From NCBI GenBank assembly GCA_038049695.1, contig CP142461.1, positions 32,867,001-32,931,000 of the forward strand: a stretch of DNA of 64,000 nt. The letters are read 5' to 3'. This document shows, piece after piece, positions 23,416-35,791 of the stretch (position 1 is the first letter of the stretch; every line of letters starts with the position of its first letter). The translations under genes were made by a program, and so were the position numbers. Under the pieces are notes generated by a model. The model worked only from the letters and a program-made list of their open reading frames with translations, ran no database searches and was not told the origin of the DNA. Source of the stretch: Cinnamomum chago. Its lineage: Eukaryota; Streptophyta; Magnoliopsida; Laurales; Lauraceae.

Positions 23416-23824
23416 ATCTCCCCATTTGGCAATTCATTGACAAAACACCTATTACAAGAAAAATCTACCCAACGTAAAAATTTAAAAAAAAAAAATCTTC
23501 CAACTTGTCTTGTGCTTGGAAACCTTGCAAATCCTTTTCACTAGATCAAATGCATAATCATAGAAAAAACATCATAACACAAAGATAATAACACAAAGAT
23601 AAACATTCAGCACCACACATTACTCATAAAAACTCCCCCTTTTTGTTCATAAATTGGCAAGGAGAAATGAAGAGGAGAGTATAACGAGAGATAAAAGCAA
23701 AGCTAAGCATTAAGAAAGGATGAGTTCAGTAGAGACAAGGTTTCCAAAACAAAAACATCAAATATAAACAGAAGTAAGATGTCAACAAGTCAGCAAAATT
23801 AGTAGAAGTAAAGCAAGGAATCCT

Positions 23825-26800
23825 TCAGTGATGTCCCTGTCCTAGTCTGGCAAGGATTTCAGCAAGAGCATGATCAATTCTGGCATTCACTTGATTGAAA
23901 CTTGTATTAATTCTGGCAGTCAAACCTTGTACTTGTGCTGCAAGCGGATCAATTCTGTCCATCTGCGGCTGTTGCTCCCCCTGACCTTGTGCAGTTGCAG
24001 CCTCAGCTTCCACTTCTACCTCTTCTCCTTGAATAATTGGTGGAACATGATGTCACGACCCGGGCCAGAATTACGATAACCCCGAGCCGTGAGCACATAT
24101 TTACTCCCGTAAACTCTGAATTAACTAAGGTTAAAACGAAATCCACAAGGGATAACATTCTCAACTTACCTGTCATATACATAATTTTTGCGGAAACATT
24201 ATATTGACAATATGAATTTACGATTTACATGTATATAAAAACAAAGTCCTTATACATGTATCATTCCCATCATTTGTTTATCAAATATTGGATACCCAAA
24301 ACGCAGTGCAGATGACAGTTAATTACATTCCAAAAATGAATGTACAAAATAACTTTTCAAAACGTTTCTCAAAATGTTATAGTTCTTTCTCACACTCGAA
24401 TACCCATATCAAATGGTATTCCGTCCATTTCATTCATTTTGTCCTCCTGGAGGAACCAGAGCGATCTCCTCCGCTACCACCGGGGGCGCTGCTGGACCGG
24501 CAAGGGCAAACGGGCTATAATGTCATCAATAACACTAGTAAACACGACGGTTCAACAATGTATAAACAGATCTTGTAATAGCACATGTTAATACATATAC
24601 TGAATTCATTCAATCTATTTAATAACAATTCCATTTCTAGACAAGTCTAGATAATTCATATAATGACAATGGTGAACACACAAAAGTCATTTAATGAACA
24701 TGTGCAAGATGGTCACTGCCATAGCATTCATTTCATCACATTTCACTTTATCGCATTGTATTTCATTTCGTTTCATTTCATTTCATTTACCTTCTTCCCT
24801 CAAAGGAATAATTCATCTTCCAAATGGAATGCATCAATCAATACCCATAGATACGATCAGAATTGTGGGACTTACTAGTGTCCGAGCCAGGGACAACTAG
24901 CATCACCACGGAGCTCCGGAACGCCCCCAATCCATCTACTGCAGTAGGAGTGTTTATAATTCATTCTTACCTTTAATAACTATTCATTCATTAATTCATT
25001 AATTCATTGTATTATTCAGTTTAGCATAGTAATGAGTTTAAGAAACTACATTGTAGTGTCGGACTCAGGAATCAATTCAAATCTATTAATTCTGTCCAAG
25101 CTTCTAGTCAAATTCCTAAACCAAACAAATGGGTGAAACGCTCGTCATTGAATGTACATGTTATTTTTGATGAACATCACTTTAGTAATAGTTTGTACAT
25201 TCAATAACTTAGCTAACACTTAGCAGGTTTAGATAACACATTTGAAGAATCCATACACAATTTAATTATACTTAATTCACTACTATTCCTTTCTTTTATT
25301 TTCTATAACCTTGATAAATCTTAGATTAGGGCATGCATATTAGTCCTAACACTAATTTATAGACCACTAAGATTCATAGAAAGAGTAATTAGTTCCAAAA
25401 AGAACCAATTTCAAGGTTCAATTGATCGGCCCAAAAAACCTTTCAATTCAGGGCCTGTCCGATCGATCGAATGACAATCCGATCGATCGGACCAAGGACG
25501 AGTTGCATGTCCGAAAATGATTTTTCTCTCCCTTTCATTCCTCTCTTTTCTACATTCAAATCACTCCCAACCTGCAAGATAATGGAACTTCATGTTCCAT
25601 CCTCATACATCATCCATTAACCATTCAATCAATCCATAAATAATTCCAAAACTTAATAGAAAAATGCACAAAATCCAAATCCATGGAAACTCTATGAGCT
25701 TTTACAATGATTAACACTAATCACAAGTAAATGTTTATACTTGCCTCTCTTGAAGTTTAGTAGTAAAAACCCCCTTTTTCCTTAGCTTGGTTTGAGATTA
25801 AAATCCCCAAATTTCAAGCCCTAATTCCATGAAAACATAAAAATACATCTAATAAGCTATTTATGCTAACAACCTTGCCTAATCACTCATTATAACTTGA
25901 AAAATCATTAAAAGTTCCAAGTAATTACTTGTAGCTCAATGAGAGAAATCTTGAGATCTTTCTCAAGCTCTACACTTCAACAATGGGGAAGATGGCTTGG
26001 GGAAGATGATGAAGATGAAACTACACTCCTCAAAACCACTTGAATCTCTCATAATCTCACTCTTGATGAAGGAAAATTGAAGAGAAAGGAAGAAGATGAA
26101 GATGGAGATGAATCTAGGGTTTGCTTGAGTGAAATGAGAGAATGACTCATTTCATTCTAATATAAGGCCTTCTTACACAAAAACCCCCTCTTATTAAGTT
26201 TTATTACACTTTGAGTCAAATGGAGCCTCATTTGATCCATTTGAGGTCAAACGGAGTCGCGTCTATTATGAAAGTTAACGTACTATTCGAGATACACACG
26301 TTGGTATCAAGAATTTTCATATTTGACAAAATATGTGAAACCCGTATTTACGAAAAAGTCCTTAGCTTACCTTGTTTGAGTCTAAACTCTTTTTAATCGA
26401 CTCAATTTCATTCAAATCCATTCCACTATGCTTAATGCATCACTTGAGATTATTTTGTCTCTCTTTGGTCATTAACCTTCATTAACACAATTACTCATGC
26501 TTAATTAGCATTAATCACGATTAGTTTGGGTCGGGGTGTAACACATGAACAGACAACTGAGCAAGCGTACGTGCATTGATTGGATTACTAATCCTTTGAG
26601 TTGGTTCATTCTGTCTTTTTGGAACTTGTTTCCATAATAGGAATTCACTTATGAGAGCAACAAAAGGTAGAATGGAATTTCGTTTGGCGGACAGCATCCG
26701 GAAAAAGAAGTTCAGAATAACTTGTGTAATGTTCACTTGTTTCCCTGTGCCTATGCAATACAGAAGATATCCATTCTTATGACTGACATCTGAGGTGTGT

Positions 26801-27360
26801 CCTCTTGGCTCTAGATTGTGGCAAACAAATCGATTTAAAAATCGATATTCTTCAGTAAAATTTCCATGAAGTATAACACTACTCGGCCAAGGAGTTTCTT
26901 CCCCACACAGTAGAGTTCTAATCACATCAAAGTTAACTTGCATCTGACTGTCTTCGGGGAGAGGATAATCAGCTCCCTCTGGGATCGGAATGTTTAGAAA
27001 TTCCGAGAGTTCAGCGACTGTAATGTTAAGTCACTTGCCCCTAACAAAAGTCTTCAAATAATCAGCAGAATCAGGGGATTCAAAAGAGACAGGCTCCAGA
27101 TTGCAGTAGAATTCCCGGACCCAATCAGGGTAAACCTCTCTGATGTTAAATTTTAGAAGGGAATCCCAATTTCTATTTACAATACTTCGACACACTGCTT
27201 TGCCAAGAAGAGCATCATCGACTTCCCTTTCTGACTCAACGGTTCGTTTCACGAACTGTTCATGAAAGAGGTTTGATTTGCTAAGAGAAGAGAAGCAATG
27301 TCTATCATATTAAGGTTGAGAAGAGGAAGACTCAGCGTGAGGTCTCTTCTTTGGAGCCAT
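23825..27360 (-). pseudogene. Extra ORF after pol (plant transposon-protein family), split by a solo LTR
   Basis: The reading frame opens at ATG 27360 with a basic MAPKKRPH start. It continues in one frame through VYPDWVREFYCNL and a DALLGKAVCR block that resemble the putative plant transposon protein domain (PF20167), and ends at 23825. Interruptions are a TAA near 27312, a stop at 27031 and the solo LTR 24051-26543. The frame is identical on both sides once the insert and one duplication copy are discounted. The last 60 residues form a Gln/Ala-rich amphipathic segment. Position matches the env-like ORF of Sireviruses, but I see no clear signal peptide or membrane helix. The function is unknown. 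Confidence 0.7.
24051..26543. repeat. Solo LTR (Gypsy-type) nested in the extra ORF
   Basis: The 2,493 bp element begins TGTCACGACCCGGGCC, ends GGTCGGGGTGTAACA, and has a perfect 5 bp duplication CATGA at 24046-24050 and 26544-26548. Terminal words of this kind and 2-3 kb length are common for chromovirus LTRs such as Tekay/Del. It contains no gag or pol and no second LTR, so it is the product of LTR-LTR recombination. A TTTCA-rich array lies at 24730-24790. Orientation could not be decided. Confidence 0.9.
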
Positions 27361-28713
27361 GAAAAATCTGTAATGGATCATTCCAAGTCAGTATATATAG
27401 AAACCACCATTTGCATTCAACCAATCCCTGCAGAAAAATTGGGTATAACCACCTATCTCCATAAAACAAATTCACATCCATCAATCTCCACTTCTCATTC
27501 ACTCACCAGTAAACTTCCAAAAACAATTCCACAAAAGTGAAACACAAATCCACCAAACACTGACAATTTCTAGGATTAGTAATTGAGCATTAAACAAGTG
27601 TTCAAATCATTTCCAGGATAAACCAAAGACATCCATGAAGAGAGTCCAAATAATTCCAAATGTTCCAAGTGTATGGGTTATTTTCCAATTCATCTAAGAG
27701 GCAAGCCAAAACACAGTAAGAAATAGAATGCACTAAGGAAATAGAATGGACAAAGTGGAGAATAAGCGAACAAGGAGACAAGAAACAAGATTGAACCATG
27801 AATGAAAAATGAAACATGAATGAACTATGAAACCGAAACAAGCAAAATGAAATTCCTAATCTAATGATTCTACTAGAAAATGGAAGATGAAATGGTAAAA
27901 AAAATGATAATAAATGTCAAGAAATACCTTAAACGAAGTTTGATGAAGGTCGCACAACTCAGACGAAATTTGGGGTTTAGGGCAGTGGAGAAAGAAAGGA
28001 GGAATGAAGAAGAAAAAAAGAAAATGGAAATCACACGGATTATAAATGCGCTAGGTTCGCTCGAGCGAACTAGAGGTCGTTGGAGCAAAGTGCCAAATGT
28101 TTGAAAGCTTTGAGTACAACACAGCAAAAATTCTCTTTCGTCTATTGTTCGGTCAAATCTCTCCATGAACAATAAAAACTTGTTACTGTTAAAATTTCAT
28201 AAATTTAAGCACACAGTGAAAAAGGTGAACAATATGACCAATTAAAAATTAAAAAAAAATGAAAATGAATAAAAATAGTGTGATTCACTCCTTCTAAATC
28301 TCCTCGAGATGAATAAAATTGTTACACAGGGAGCACACCCATCAACAAAAAGTTAGACAAAATAGTTTCCTTCATTTTTTTTAATCTTTCGATTTCCCTT
28401 TTTTGTTGTTTTTTTTTATATTATTCTTTTTTTTTTAAATCAACCTGAGGACAGGTTAAACCATCATAGGTGACTTTCACACTAATGAACATGGTAGCCT
28501 TCTCCAAATGAAAATTTGCAATCAAGTGGAAGCTTTCACACACATTCTTAGGTAGCCCTCTTCCTCCGGTTTAACCTTATTGCCATAACATCTCTCAAAT
28601 AATAGAGTCAGAGATAGATGTGAGAAAATCAAAATTGATATGTGTAGTGCAATTAAAAAAATGGTCATGTGAAAGTGTGAATGTGCACTTAAATAAACAA
28701 AAAATTATGGAGT
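27361..28713 (-). other. Sirevirus spacer between pol and the extra ORF
   Basis: This is low-complexity, A/T-rich DNA with long T runs (28376-28436). One TTCGCTCGAGCGAAC palindrome at about 28057-28071 matches the LTR motifs. No ORF is supported. Long non-coding segments here are usual for Sireviruses. Confidence 0.6.
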
Positions 28714-31648
28714 TTAGGGAATAAGAGAAATCTCTAGAGATTTACATAGAGATTCAAACCGCGTTGCATCCAAAGGTTTTGTGAAAATATCCGCGAATTG
28801 GGCTTCAGTAGAAACATAATGCAAAGAAATTATGTCCTCCACAAGATCACGAATAAAATGATGCCTAATGTTTATGTGTTTGGTTCGAGAGTGTTGGTCT
28901 GGATTCTTGACGATAACAATAGCACTCTGATTGTCACAAAAGACATTCATTGTTTCTTGCTCAATTCCATAGTCCTACAGCATTTGTTTAATCCAAAGAA
29001 GCTGTATACAACAACTTCCAACAGCAATGTATTCAGCCTCAGCAGTTGACAAGGATGTCAAAGTCTGCTTTTTACTATGTCAAGCCACCAAATTATTTCC
29101 AATAAAGAAACACCCACCAGAAGTACTCTTACGATTGTCAACACATCCAGCCCAATTAGCATCAGAAAAACCAACAATGGTAGCATTGGTATCTTTAGAC
29201 ATCCAGATTTCATATTCAACAGTTCCACTGATGTATTTGAAAATTCTCTTGGCCGCTTGAACATGAGAAAGTTTTGGTTTGGACTGATATCTTGCACAAA
29301 CACCAACACTATAAGCAATATCAGGACGATTAGCAGAAAGGTAGAGAAGACTACCTATCGTACTCCTGTAAAGTTTTTCATCGACGTCCATTCTTTCAGT
29401 ATCAAGACTGATTTTTGCGGTTGTGCTCATCGGAGTCCTTGCATGTTTTGACAATTGCATACCAAACTTTTTCAGTAACTCTCTGGCATATTAATTTTGG
29501 TTGAGAAATGAAGATACCAGAAGGAGTCTGTTTGATTTGTAATCCCAGAAAAAATGAAAGCTCACCAACCATACTCATTTCAAACTCACTTGCCATTCTT
29601 TTAGCAAATTTGTCCGACAAAATTTTAGAGGTTGAACCGAAAATGATATCATCTACATAGACTTGTGCAATAACAATGTTTCTCTTGTCACGTTTGATGA
29701 ACAAAGTCTTGTCAACACTTCCTCTTTGAAAACCATGTTCAAACAGAAATACTGTCAATCTTTCATACCAAGCTCTTGGTGCTTGTTTCAAACCATAAAG
29801 TGCTTTTCTCAATTTGAAAACATGATCCGGAAAATGAGGATCTTCAAATCCTTTTGGTTGTTCAACATAGACTTCCTCATTTAAAAAGTCATTTCGAAAA
29901 GCACTTTTTACATCCATTTGATATAATCTAATGTTCAAAAAACAAGCCACAGCAAACAATAAACGTATCGATTCAAGTCTAGCAACAGGGGCAAATGTTT
30001 CATCAAAATCAATACCCTCAACTTGAGTATACCCATGAGTAACTAGACGAGCTTTGTTCCTTATCACTTGACCCGTCTCATCGGTTTTATTTTTGAATAT
30101 CCATTTTGTACCGATGACATTTGTGTCATATGGTCTAAAAACAAGCTTCCAAACACGATTTCTTTCAAATTGAGCAAGTTCCTCATGCATAGCATTAATC
30201 CACCAATCATCAACAAGAGCATCCTTAATAGTTTTTGGATCTAAAGTAGAAGCATAACATACATGACTTACCTCATCACGTACCTGTTTCCTGGTTTTTA
30301 AAGGAGCAGAGATCTCACCAATAACCATAACCAGAGGATGATCTTTCAATATTTGTCCTTTTTGAGATCGTGGATGTACAACTTTTGGAGATGCACTTCT
30401 TTCTTCAAATTGATGAATGATATATGGTACTAAAGATTCTGCAGAGGATTTCATTGGACTTTCAGATTCTTCAGTTGCAGTTATTTGCTTCTACTTCTCA
30501 TTTCCAAATTCAGATTCAGCATGACTTTCAATTTCTTTGTCGACAACCTGTTCAGAAGAAGGAGAAAAAGTCATGCCTTCGTCATCGTCAGAAAAATAAT
30601 CAGAAGTTCCTACATCATCCACAACCATATTTATGGATTCCATGACGATAGAGTGTTTAAGATGAAACACCCTATATGTTTTACTCGTTAATGAGTAACC
30701 AAGGAAAATTCCTTCGTCACTCATCGAGTCAAATTTAGATAAGTGTTCTCTATCCTGAAGAATATAACACTTGCTGCCAAAAGTTCAGAAATATTTGATG
30801 TTAGGCTTGACTCCAGTCCATATTTCATATGGAGTGGTTTTTGTGCCAAGACGAAGATAGACACGGTTGATAACATAGACGGCAGTGTTTACGGCTTCAG
30901 CCCAAAAACGTTGGGGTATATTTTTGCTATGTAACATAACCTGTGCCATCTCTTGTACCATACGATTTTTCCTTTCCACTATTCCATTTTGTTGTGGTGT
31001 TTTAGGTGCATAAATTTCATGTTTGATTCCATGTTGAGTGCAAAATGTAGAGAAATCAGAATTCTGAAATTCAGATTCATGATCGGAGCATATTTTGGAA
31101 ACACCTCCAAATTCTTGTCCTTTATCTGTAATGATCAAAGATCATAGATCAGTAAAAACAATAAAAGTTTCAGACTAATCATGCAAGAAACGAACCCACG
31201 TTAGTTTAGAAAAATCATCAACGGTCAAGAATATGTATTTTTTACCGCTAATACTTTCAAACTTAGTGGGTCCCATAAAATCCATATGCAACAGCTCTAA
31301 AGGTCTCTTAGTGGTAAGAGAATCAACCTTTTATGCGGAGCTCTAATCTGTTTCCCTACCTGACATGGGCCACAAACATTATTCGGGGCTCTTTGGAGTT
31401 TAGGTAGCCCTCGAACTAAATCCAGTTTTGACAAATTTTCAAGATCTTTGCAATTAACATGACACAACCTTTGATGTCACAACTCAATATCACTCAATAT
31501 TGCATAATTGCATGTCAAATCTTTTTCTGTTGAGACCACATAGCAATTGTCAAGATTTCTTTTACCATGGAGCACGGTTTTTCCCTTTTTATCAACAATG
31601 ACGCATTCATTAGCAGAAAAGTGAACTTCATGCTTGTTATCACATAAC
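28714..31648 (-). pseudogene. Sirevirus integrase, RT and RNase H, many stops
   Basis: Pre-integrase CHVNCKDLENLSKLDLV lies near 31450. The integrase shows CSDHESEF and PQQNGIVERKNR (31100-30950). RT shows WIFKNKTDETG, MDVKSAF, LYGLKQAPRAWYERL and QVYVDDIIFGS (30110-29640). RNase H shows SDANWAG, TAEAEYIA, CDNQSA and ADIFTKPL (29150-28760). In-frame stops occur at 31648, several between 31640 and 31138, after KYF near 30785, at 30491 and 29080, and a frameshift lies near 29470. It is a dead polyprotein. Confidence 0.93.
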
Positions 31649-33774
31649 TAGCTTTTGCTCAAAAGATTTTTCTTAAGCCCATCAACCAAGTAAACATTTT
31701 TTAGTTGAGACATACCTGGAATGGAAACAGTACATTTTCCAATAACCTTTGCCTTTTCTCTATCTCCAAAACGAACACTTCCACCATTATAGTCTTCAAC
31801 TGATGCAAATAGTGCTTTGTTCCCTGTCATATGCCTAGAACAACCACTATCCAAGTACCACACATTGGAATCTGTAGCACTAAGTGTTGTAAGGACCACA
31901 TTACAACGTAGATCAGATTTACGAACCCAGATGGGTTTGGTCCGGACCTGTTGAGAAGAGACATTTTGCTTTATACGCTGACTTTTGTGATAATTTCTCA
32001 GTTTATTGCAATGTGGTCGTATGTGTCCGGTAATCCCGCAAAAGTGACATATGGGAACAAATTTTGGTTTTGACACATAACCCGGATAATAACTCTTAGG
32101 ATATGTAGCATTTGAATAGATTGGGGGCAATGCTGTCATTGTGGGTCCTTGAACAAACGTAGACTTACCTTCATCCTTTGATATAGAAGTTCCTTGAACA
32201 TAACCAAGTCCAGATTTTGAAGAAACGGGCTGTTGTTTTCCCAGAATTTCATTCAACTTTAATGAGCCTGTATTCATTCGACTTATTGATGCTTTTGCAG
32301 AATCCAACTTTGCAAGGGTTATCTTCAATTTTCCAGCAAGATTTTCCTTTTCAGATTTGCAAGAGATCAACTCGTTTTGCAAGTTCACAAACTCCGTTTT
32401 AGCCTTTTGAAATTGTTGTTGCAGACAATCATTCTTTTGACCTGCAAGAATCAATTTGTTAGACAAAATAGCGTGTTGATCTTCCAACTGTTTTACCTTA
32501 TACTGAGATTCTATCAATGTCGCTTGTAAAGATGTATTCTTTTCTTCCATTGCCTTTAATTTCAAGGCTCTTTTCTTGTTGATTTTTGTCATTCTGATAG
32601 ATTCATGAAGCAACTTTTGATAGTCCTCAGCACCTTCCTGTTCTCCATCAGAAATTTCATTAATATCTAAATCATCTTCAAACTTGGATTCCTGCACAGA
32701 AGAGATGTTAGAAAGAGCCATAAAAGCAACATATTTTCCAGACTCATTCAATGGTGAATCAGGTTTAGACACTTCATCATTAGACTCGTCATCCCAAGCA
32801 ACATTTAAAGCCTTTCCTTTGTTCTTTTCTCTTCGATTTGTACACTTAGAAGCAGTGTAACCATATCCTTAACATTCAAAACATTTGATTGGCTTCGTTG
32901 TACCATTTAATTGACTCTGTTCAGATTTAGGTACAAATTTTCCTTTTGAAGGTGCCTTAGGATTTGAAGAATCCTTCTTGGTAAATGCCTTCTTGTTTTT
33001 CCAAATCTTTTTAAGTTTTCTTCTAAGATATGCCTCAGATTTTGCATCATCAAAATCACTGTCAGGATCACTAATTTCGAGATCATCCACCGAATTTGAG
33101 GATACTAGAGCAATGTCCTTTCCCCCTTTCAATTGACAATGACTTGCCTCAAAGGTTTGTAGATTTCCAACGAGTTCTTCTATTGATATTGAATTTATAT
33201 CCTGATGCTCATCAATGGTAACTACTTTTGGACGAAAGCGTTCTGGGAGAGATCTCAAAATTTTCTTAACAACTTTATATTGAGGAATAGGTTCTCCCAG
33301 GGTGAAGCAAGAATTGACAATCTTAGTCAATTTTGTACTGAAATCATTAAAAGTTTCAAAATATTTCATCCAAATCGTCTCAAAAGCAGTTGTCAAGTTT
33401 TGGAGTTTAGTTTGCTTGACAGTGTCTGTTCCCTCATGAACAGTTTGAAGAAGATCACAGGCAGCCTTTATTGTAAGGCATGCAGAAACCCTATGAAACT
33501 CAGTTGCAGTAATTCCATTATAAATAGCATTAATAACCTTATTATAGCAATTTGACTTGGTCCTTTCATCAGCAGTCCATTGGGCTTTGGGTTTCAGTTT
33601 AGTTTGCACATCTACAACCATGGTGGGTTCGGTATATCCTTCCACCACAGTATCCCAAACTTGGTAATCAATAGCCTTTAGAAAAGTAATCATCCTTACT
33701 TTCCAGTAAGCACAATTGGCTCCATCTAAAAGAGGGGGCTTATTGGTAGATGTTTATTCTCTAATGATATCCAT
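31649..33774 (-). pseudogene. Sirevirus gag and protease
   Basis: The start is ATG 33774, with a TAA as codon 7 (33756-33754). A UBN2-like domain follows, then a first zinc knuckle near 32880 broken by a TAA and with its His changed to Tyr. From about 32620 to 32220 is a long coiled coil (LKAMEEKNTSLQ, QLEDQHAILSNKL and similar heptads), a Sirevirus gag trait. A second CCHC knuckle CHFCGITGHIRPHC lies near 32060 and the protease core WYLDSGCSRHMT near 31860. Truncation at codon 7 alone would abolish normal expression. Confidence 0.9.
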
Positions 33775-33833
33775 TAGAGATCAGCAAAAAATAGATGACA
33801 CAACTGTTTAGTGTAACCTGCTCTGATACCAAT

Positions 33834-34709
33834 TGAAAAACCTACCTTAACACAGGCAAAGGTCCCAATTACCAAATCACTATTAGATAGCAATCTCACG
33901 TGTTTAAACTAATAATTAGCCCTAATTCCAATTAAAAATCAATCAAACCACAAAGAGAGAAGGACAATCGATTTTTACGTGAAAACCCCTACTCGGAAAA
34001 AAACCATAGGCCTTACCGTTTAAGCCAACAGACAAACCAAGCACTATATGAAAATGAAGATTACAAGAGAACTTACAACCCTTTCCCAGTTGGTGACTCA
34101 ACCTAATGACTCATTTGATCTTGTCGACACCCCGTCGTTAATCTTCACCGCGCTTGACCAAAACCGCATTCAAGAAAGCAGGATGGAATCAATCCCAAAA
34201 CTTGATCTTCAGCGTATCAGCACTTGAAGCCTTGGGGGAACTGAATGGATCTCTCAAAATCTTCACCAGGGATATATTCTTGATCAGAGGTCTTTGGAAG
34301 AGAGAGAGAACGGCTTTAAATAGCCCTAAACTCGTGTCTCAAGTCTTAGGATCAAATTAGGATATAAAGAATTGCTTGAGAGAAAATAGGAAGTGATTTC
34401 CGGATGAAACACAAATTCCCCAGGTTCGCTCGGGCGACCAGGGAGTTCGCTCGAGTAAACTGCTCTCTGTTTCAGACGATCAACACAGAACTGAGATGGC
34501 TCGAGCGAAGGATTATGTTGGGTCAACCAAAGAGCTCTCTGTGAAAGGTTCGCTCAGGCGAATTGGAGTTCACTCGAGAGACCTCTGTCAACTATAGTTT
34601 CCTGAAATTCTGTCTCAGATCATAAGCAGTCCTTTCCTAAATCAAATACAATTTTAAGAAACCCGTTTTGTCCATAATCCTATGAATTAGCCAACTAAAA
34701 TTATTTACA
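33834..34709 (-). repeat. 5' LTR of the Sirevirus-like element
   Basis: The LTR is 876 bp with TG...CA ends. Its end at 33834 is two bases from the primer-binding site TGGTATCAGAGC (33831-33820, minus). Motif variants of CGCTCGAGCG cluster at 34423-34580, including a duplicated unit absent from the other LTR. Confidence 0.93.
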
Positions 34710-34714
34710 ACTAC

Positions 34715-35276
34715 GCTTAAGAATATAAAAAAAATGGTTCAGTCTAATTCATGGTGTATCCAGAATTTTTGGTTCATGGTGTATCTGGAATTTTGTTCCA
34801 CATAGCTTTTTGAGGAGCAAGTTTCTTCACATCCAGATTAAAAGAAGAAATTTATTGTAGTTGCAAGGCAAGACCACCCAAAGATAGAAACTTAAATAGT
34901 TCATTTGCTTGTTTGATATTAAAATTTTAGGAATTCATGGTTGACTAAGGTCCATGAAAAAATAAGAACAGGTTAAAGTGCATAGGATATAAAGTGGAGA
35001 GTAGATGTTTGTTTTAATAGGATTGTGGTTGCATTGTAATAATTTACGGGAATGTATTTGATAGTCTACATTTCCAAAAGTAGGGAAAACTCTAAAAAAA
35101 ACATTGAAAACTATTATCGATGTATAATATTTATAAATCAATTGATTTTTCACAACTTCTTGATAATATCTGAAGATGTGTGTATTTAAAATGTTACTTA
35201 TGAAAAATTTATAAACATTCCTTTTCCAAACTCTATTCCTTTTTACACATGTATATGCTAGTTGTTTTAGGGCAAG
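34715..35276. other. Intergenic, short tandem duplication
   Basis: No gene is seen. A 25 bp unit beginning TTCATGGTGTATC is repeated in tandem at 34748-34772 and 34773-34797. Confidence 0.5.
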
Positions 35277-35279
35277 TTT

Positions 35280-35788
35280 GTGTACACGCCCTTTCCGCGG
35301 AAAGAGAAAATTGCCACGTCAGCAAATTCCATAGAAATGAAAACCTCGGAAAAGGATTTCCGTAGAATTTAGAAATTCATGTTTGGTGCAAAAAGAGTTT
35401 CCTCTTTGAATTGGTGCGGCTGTGGATTCCTAATAGAAAATCAAAATTTCTTATTTGGTGATATAATTTTTTAAACAAAAATAACATTACATGTATATTA
35501 TTTATTTAACATTAAATAATAATTTATATAAAGAAATAAAAAATGAAAGAATTTTAGGGTTTTTGGGTTGAAATGGACAAGAGTGAGGAAAAAAGGGAGA
35601 AGTTTTCCGAGGAAATCCATTTTCCATACCCCCATGGAAAACTCATTTCCACAATTATCAAGGAAAATGCTGACGATGTTAGAAAGCTTTTATGCGGAAT
35701 TCTTCCGTACGTACCAAACGCTGGAAAAATAGGTTTTCCGCAGAAAATCGTCCACTTTTCCGCGGAAAAGTGTTACACAAACATGCCC
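35280..35788. repeat. PIF/Harbinger-like MITE, 509 bp
   Basis: Ends GGGCAAGTTTGTGTACAC and GTGTTACACAAACATGCCC are imperfect inverted repeats. TTA flanks both sides (35277-35279, 35789-35791). Inside, TTTCCGCGGAAA occurs near both ends, making nested palindromes. A short open frame at 35573-35827 runs out past the end of the element and is not credible as a gene. Confidence 0.75.
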
Positions 35789-35791
35789 TTA

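Larger units (their letters stand above)
22560..34709 (-). mobile_element. Full-length Sirevirus-like Ty1/Copia element with extra ORF, carrying a solo LTR
   Basis: The element spans 12,150 bp including a nested 2.5 kb solo LTR. LTRs are 33834-34709 (5') and 22560-23415 (3'), with a perfect ACTAC duplication at 22555-22559 and 34710-34714. Order on minus is initiator-Met primer site (33831-33820), gag with coiled coil and a second CCHC knuckle, protease, integrase, RT, RNase H, a long spacer, then an extra ORF. The gag coiled coil, extra ORF, long 3' region and LTR palindromes are Sirevirus traits. The LTRs differ at about 40 positions in the first 570 bp by eye, mostly transitions, so it is old. 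Confidence 0.93.

Noticed and set aside
22560..34709. Endogenous envelope-bearing retrovirus
   Set aside because: The domain order is Copia and the extra ORF shows no clear signal peptide, membrane helix or envelope motif.
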